This document shows positions 13,985 through 14,991 of a DNA stretch of 14,991 nucleotides, in pieces. This DNA is from Desulfobulbus sp. Lineage in GTDB: Bacteria; Desulfobacterota; Desulfobulbia; Desulfobulbales; Desulfobulbaceae. The notes beneath the pieces are model-generated. The model made no database searches. It was not told the DNA's origin and saw nothing but the letters and a program-made list of their open reading frames with translations. Each line of letters starts with the position of its first letter. The first letter of the stretch is position 1. Both the position numbers and the translations under genes were made by a program. The DNA is taken from NCBI GenBank assembly GCA_011051825.1, contig DRKH01000233.1, positions 1 through 14,991 on the forward strand, in the 5' to 3' direction.

Positions 13985-14443
13985 TCAATTTCTTTCTTGA
14001 TATTGTGATAATTCACTGATGTGGCCAAATGACTTCACCTTTGAGATATGCCTCTTGTCATTTGTTATGAAAACAGCATTATTCAATATTGCCAATGAAT
14101 GATAGAGACAGTCTGTAAATTCTGGGTATCCGCTTTTTTTATGACCAGTGCGTGCTATTTCTATAGCTTTCATACGAACGTCGGTGTTTGGTACAACTAT
14201 TTTTACTACTCCCTCCTTTGCTAGTTTTTCAATATACCGAAGGTGGCTATCAACTTCGCCCATATCGTTGATATTCCCACATAAAACCTCTGTTATTTCA
14301 TCAAGCACAAGACTTGGCAATATAATATCTATTCTTTCTAATATTGCATCTTTAACAATATTCTTGGCTTTATCTTGTAGAGGTCTATTGTAGATATATT
14401 CCAGAAAAACATTTGCATCTAACACGTAGATTTCATTCGCCAT
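13985..14443 (-). CDS. PIN-domain ribonuclease toxin (VapC-like)
   Basis: The 152-aa protein has the PIN-domain acidic residues in the expected order: D9 in YVLDANVFLEY, E49 in LVLDEITEVL, D111 in PEFTDCLYHSLA and D129 in FITNDKRH. By family knowledge such toxins are Mg-dependent endoribonucleases, often cutting tRNA or rRNA and blocked by their antitoxin. The start ATG 14443 overlaps the 3' end of the antitoxin gene by 11 bp in another frame, a typical arrangement for translational coupling. The gene is clearly AT-rich compared with the GC-richer housekeeping genes in the window, a sign of horizontal transfer. All four acidic residues remain and the frame is complete, so it may be active. 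Its stop codon is only about 10 bp from the end of the adjacent group II intron remnant. Confidence 0.9.
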   Translation of the reverse strand: MANEIYVLDANVFLEYIYNRPLQDKAKNIVKDAILERIDIILPSLVLDEITEVLCGNINDMGEVDSHLRYIEKLAKEGVVKIVVPNTDVRMKAIEIARTGHKKSGYPEFTDCLYHSLAILNNAVFITNDKRHISKVKSFGHISELSQYQERN

Positions 14444-14735
14444 ATTCAGTAGTTGCCTTGATTCTTTTTTGCTTTCTCATCGTTCGTAGAATTTTAACCG
14501 GATCTTGCTCAACACCAATACTTGGCAAGCTGTTCAACTCACTCAACAGTCTTTTTTGCTTAGATGTGAGGCCTCCGGCTCCAAATTCCTGGCTGATATG
14601 CCCCTCCAAGGGAACAATTTTCGCCAAAGCCTTTCCTTTCCTTTCTATAGTTACAACATCTCCTTTATGAAAAACCTCATCTAGTAAGGTTCCAAATTGC
14701 CTACGGGCTGCTGTGACATCAATCACTCTATCCAT
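14433..14735 (-). CDS. Phd/YefM-family antitoxin
   Basis: The 100-aa protein starts at ATG 14735, which has AGGAGG five bases upstream. The frame is open further left to 14927 but crosses the operator and the intron 3' end, so the longer version is not real. The N-terminal part MDRVIDVTAARRQFGTLLDE...VVTIERKGKALAKIVPLE is the Phd/YefM DNA-binding and dimerisation domain. The Lys/Arg-rich C-terminal part (about 48-100) would wrap the toxin. It precedes and overlaps the PIN toxin gene, forming a type II module in which the antitoxin-toxin complex usually represses its own promoter. The 31-bp palindrome over the -10 box fits that role. Pairing a Phd-type antitoxin with a PIN toxin is known, though VapB-AbrB or RHH antitoxins are the more classic partners. 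Confidence 0.9.
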   Translation of the reverse strand: MDRVIDVTAARRQFGTLLDEVFHKGDVVTIERKGKALAKIVPLEGHISQEFGAGGLTSKQKRLLSELNSLPSIGVEQDPVKILRTMRKQKRIKATTEYGE

Positions 14736-14762
14736 AACATCCTCCTGCATTATATTGGCAAC

Positions 14763-14803
14763 AACCATATTAACTATTATAGTTGATATGGTTAGAAAGT
14801 CAA
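14763..14803 (-). promoter_or_regulatory. Promoter and palindromic operator of the toxin-antitoxin module
   Basis: On the - strand, -35 TTGACT (14803-14798) is separated by 16 bp from a perfect -10 TATAAT (14781-14776). The -10 lies at the centre of a 31-bp palindrome (14763-14793): arms AACCATAT and AACTAT with their complements, with one mismatch pair and a single central base. This is the expected operator for autorepression by the antitoxin. Confidence 0.85.
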
Positions 14804-14846
14804 TCCCCGTCAACTTGGAAACATTTATTGAGGGAGGCATTAAGGG

Positions 14847-14991
14847 ACCGGGTAGGGCAGGAGCCTTGCGGCTCCCTTCCCCCCTAAGAACCGTACGTGA
14901 TAGTTTCCCATCATACGGCTCAAGCATTTTAAAGGCAACCCTTGGGGGGCGGCCCGACTGTGGGACTTCCTCACGTAAACTGTGCCCGGTA
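14847..14991 (-). mobile_element. Group II intron 3' end (domains V and VI), continues past the right edge
   Basis: Read on the - strand, 14921-14888 is an intact 34-nt domain V. The lower stem is GAGCCGTA/TACGGTTC with the AGC triad, the upper stem is TGATGG/CTATCA, the tetraloop is GAAA and the CG bulge is on the 3' side. Domain VI follows, with a GGGAGCC-GCAA-GGCTCC hairpin and a bulged TA in CCCTACCC carrying the branch-point A. The intron would end near 14847 (ACCCGGT). The preceding sequence (14991-14922) is probably domain IV after a reverse-transcriptase gene lying outside the window. Confidence 0.85.

Noticed and set aside
13823..14008. Small + strand open frame near the left intron tail
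   Set aside because: It reads through intron domains V/VI into the antisense of the toxin gene and shows no reverse-transcriptase motifs.
14736..14927. Extended N-terminus of the antitoxin
   Set aside because: It would translate through the promoter, operator and intron domains V/VI. AGGAGG before ATG 14735 marks the true start.

Overview
The window looks like chromosomal DNA of a Gram-negative, sulfate-reducing-type deltaproteobacterium (Desulfobacterota, possibly Desulfobulbaceae-like). That placement is inferred from the gene style: an NtrC-type response regulator joined to a PAS-GGDEF-EAL protein with cysteine-rich sensor domains, an SBBP beta-propeller protein, a periplasmic c'-type cytochrome, and a typical proteobacterial grpE-dnaK pair. 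No rRNA or tRNA is present to fix the taxonomy.

Left part (1-4500): a two-gene signalling unit on the + strand, a sigma54-dependent response regulator (240-1634) overlapping a GAF/PAS/PAS/GGDEF/EAL c-di-GMP protein (1631-4303). It lies between two inverted copies (1-142 and 4357-4455) of a short palindromic MITE-like repeat. A third, diverged copy is at 12695-12825.

Middle part (4500-10060): housekeeping genes on the + strand. These are a class I/II PLP aminotransferase (4522-5829) with a strong terminator, grpE (6141-6728), dnaK (6854-8809) with a textbook terminator, and trpS (9010-9978) behind an unusual A-rich leader with no clear Shine-Dalgarno site. No dnaJ or hrcA is in the window.

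Right part (10060-14991): sparse accessory DNA, mostly read from the - strand. An exported seven-repeat SBBP protein (10219-12153) is followed by about 675 bp of non-coding DNA holding two kinds of palindromic repeat, then a secreted CxxCH cytochrome (12929-13465) and a long hairpin. Next come three 21-bp direct repeats resembling an IS21-type end and the 3' end of a group II intron on the + strand (about 13900-13974). An AT-rich Phd/YefM-PIN toxin-antitoxin module follows on the - strand (13985-14735) with its own promoter and a 31-bp palindromic operator. The 3' end of a second, different group II intron on the - strand (from 14847) runs off the right edge.

The most notable arrangement is that toxin-antitoxin cassette between two group II intron 3' ends that converge on it. 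The next most notable is the palindromic repeat family bracketing the c-di-GMP signalling operon. No wholly new enzyme system is evident.
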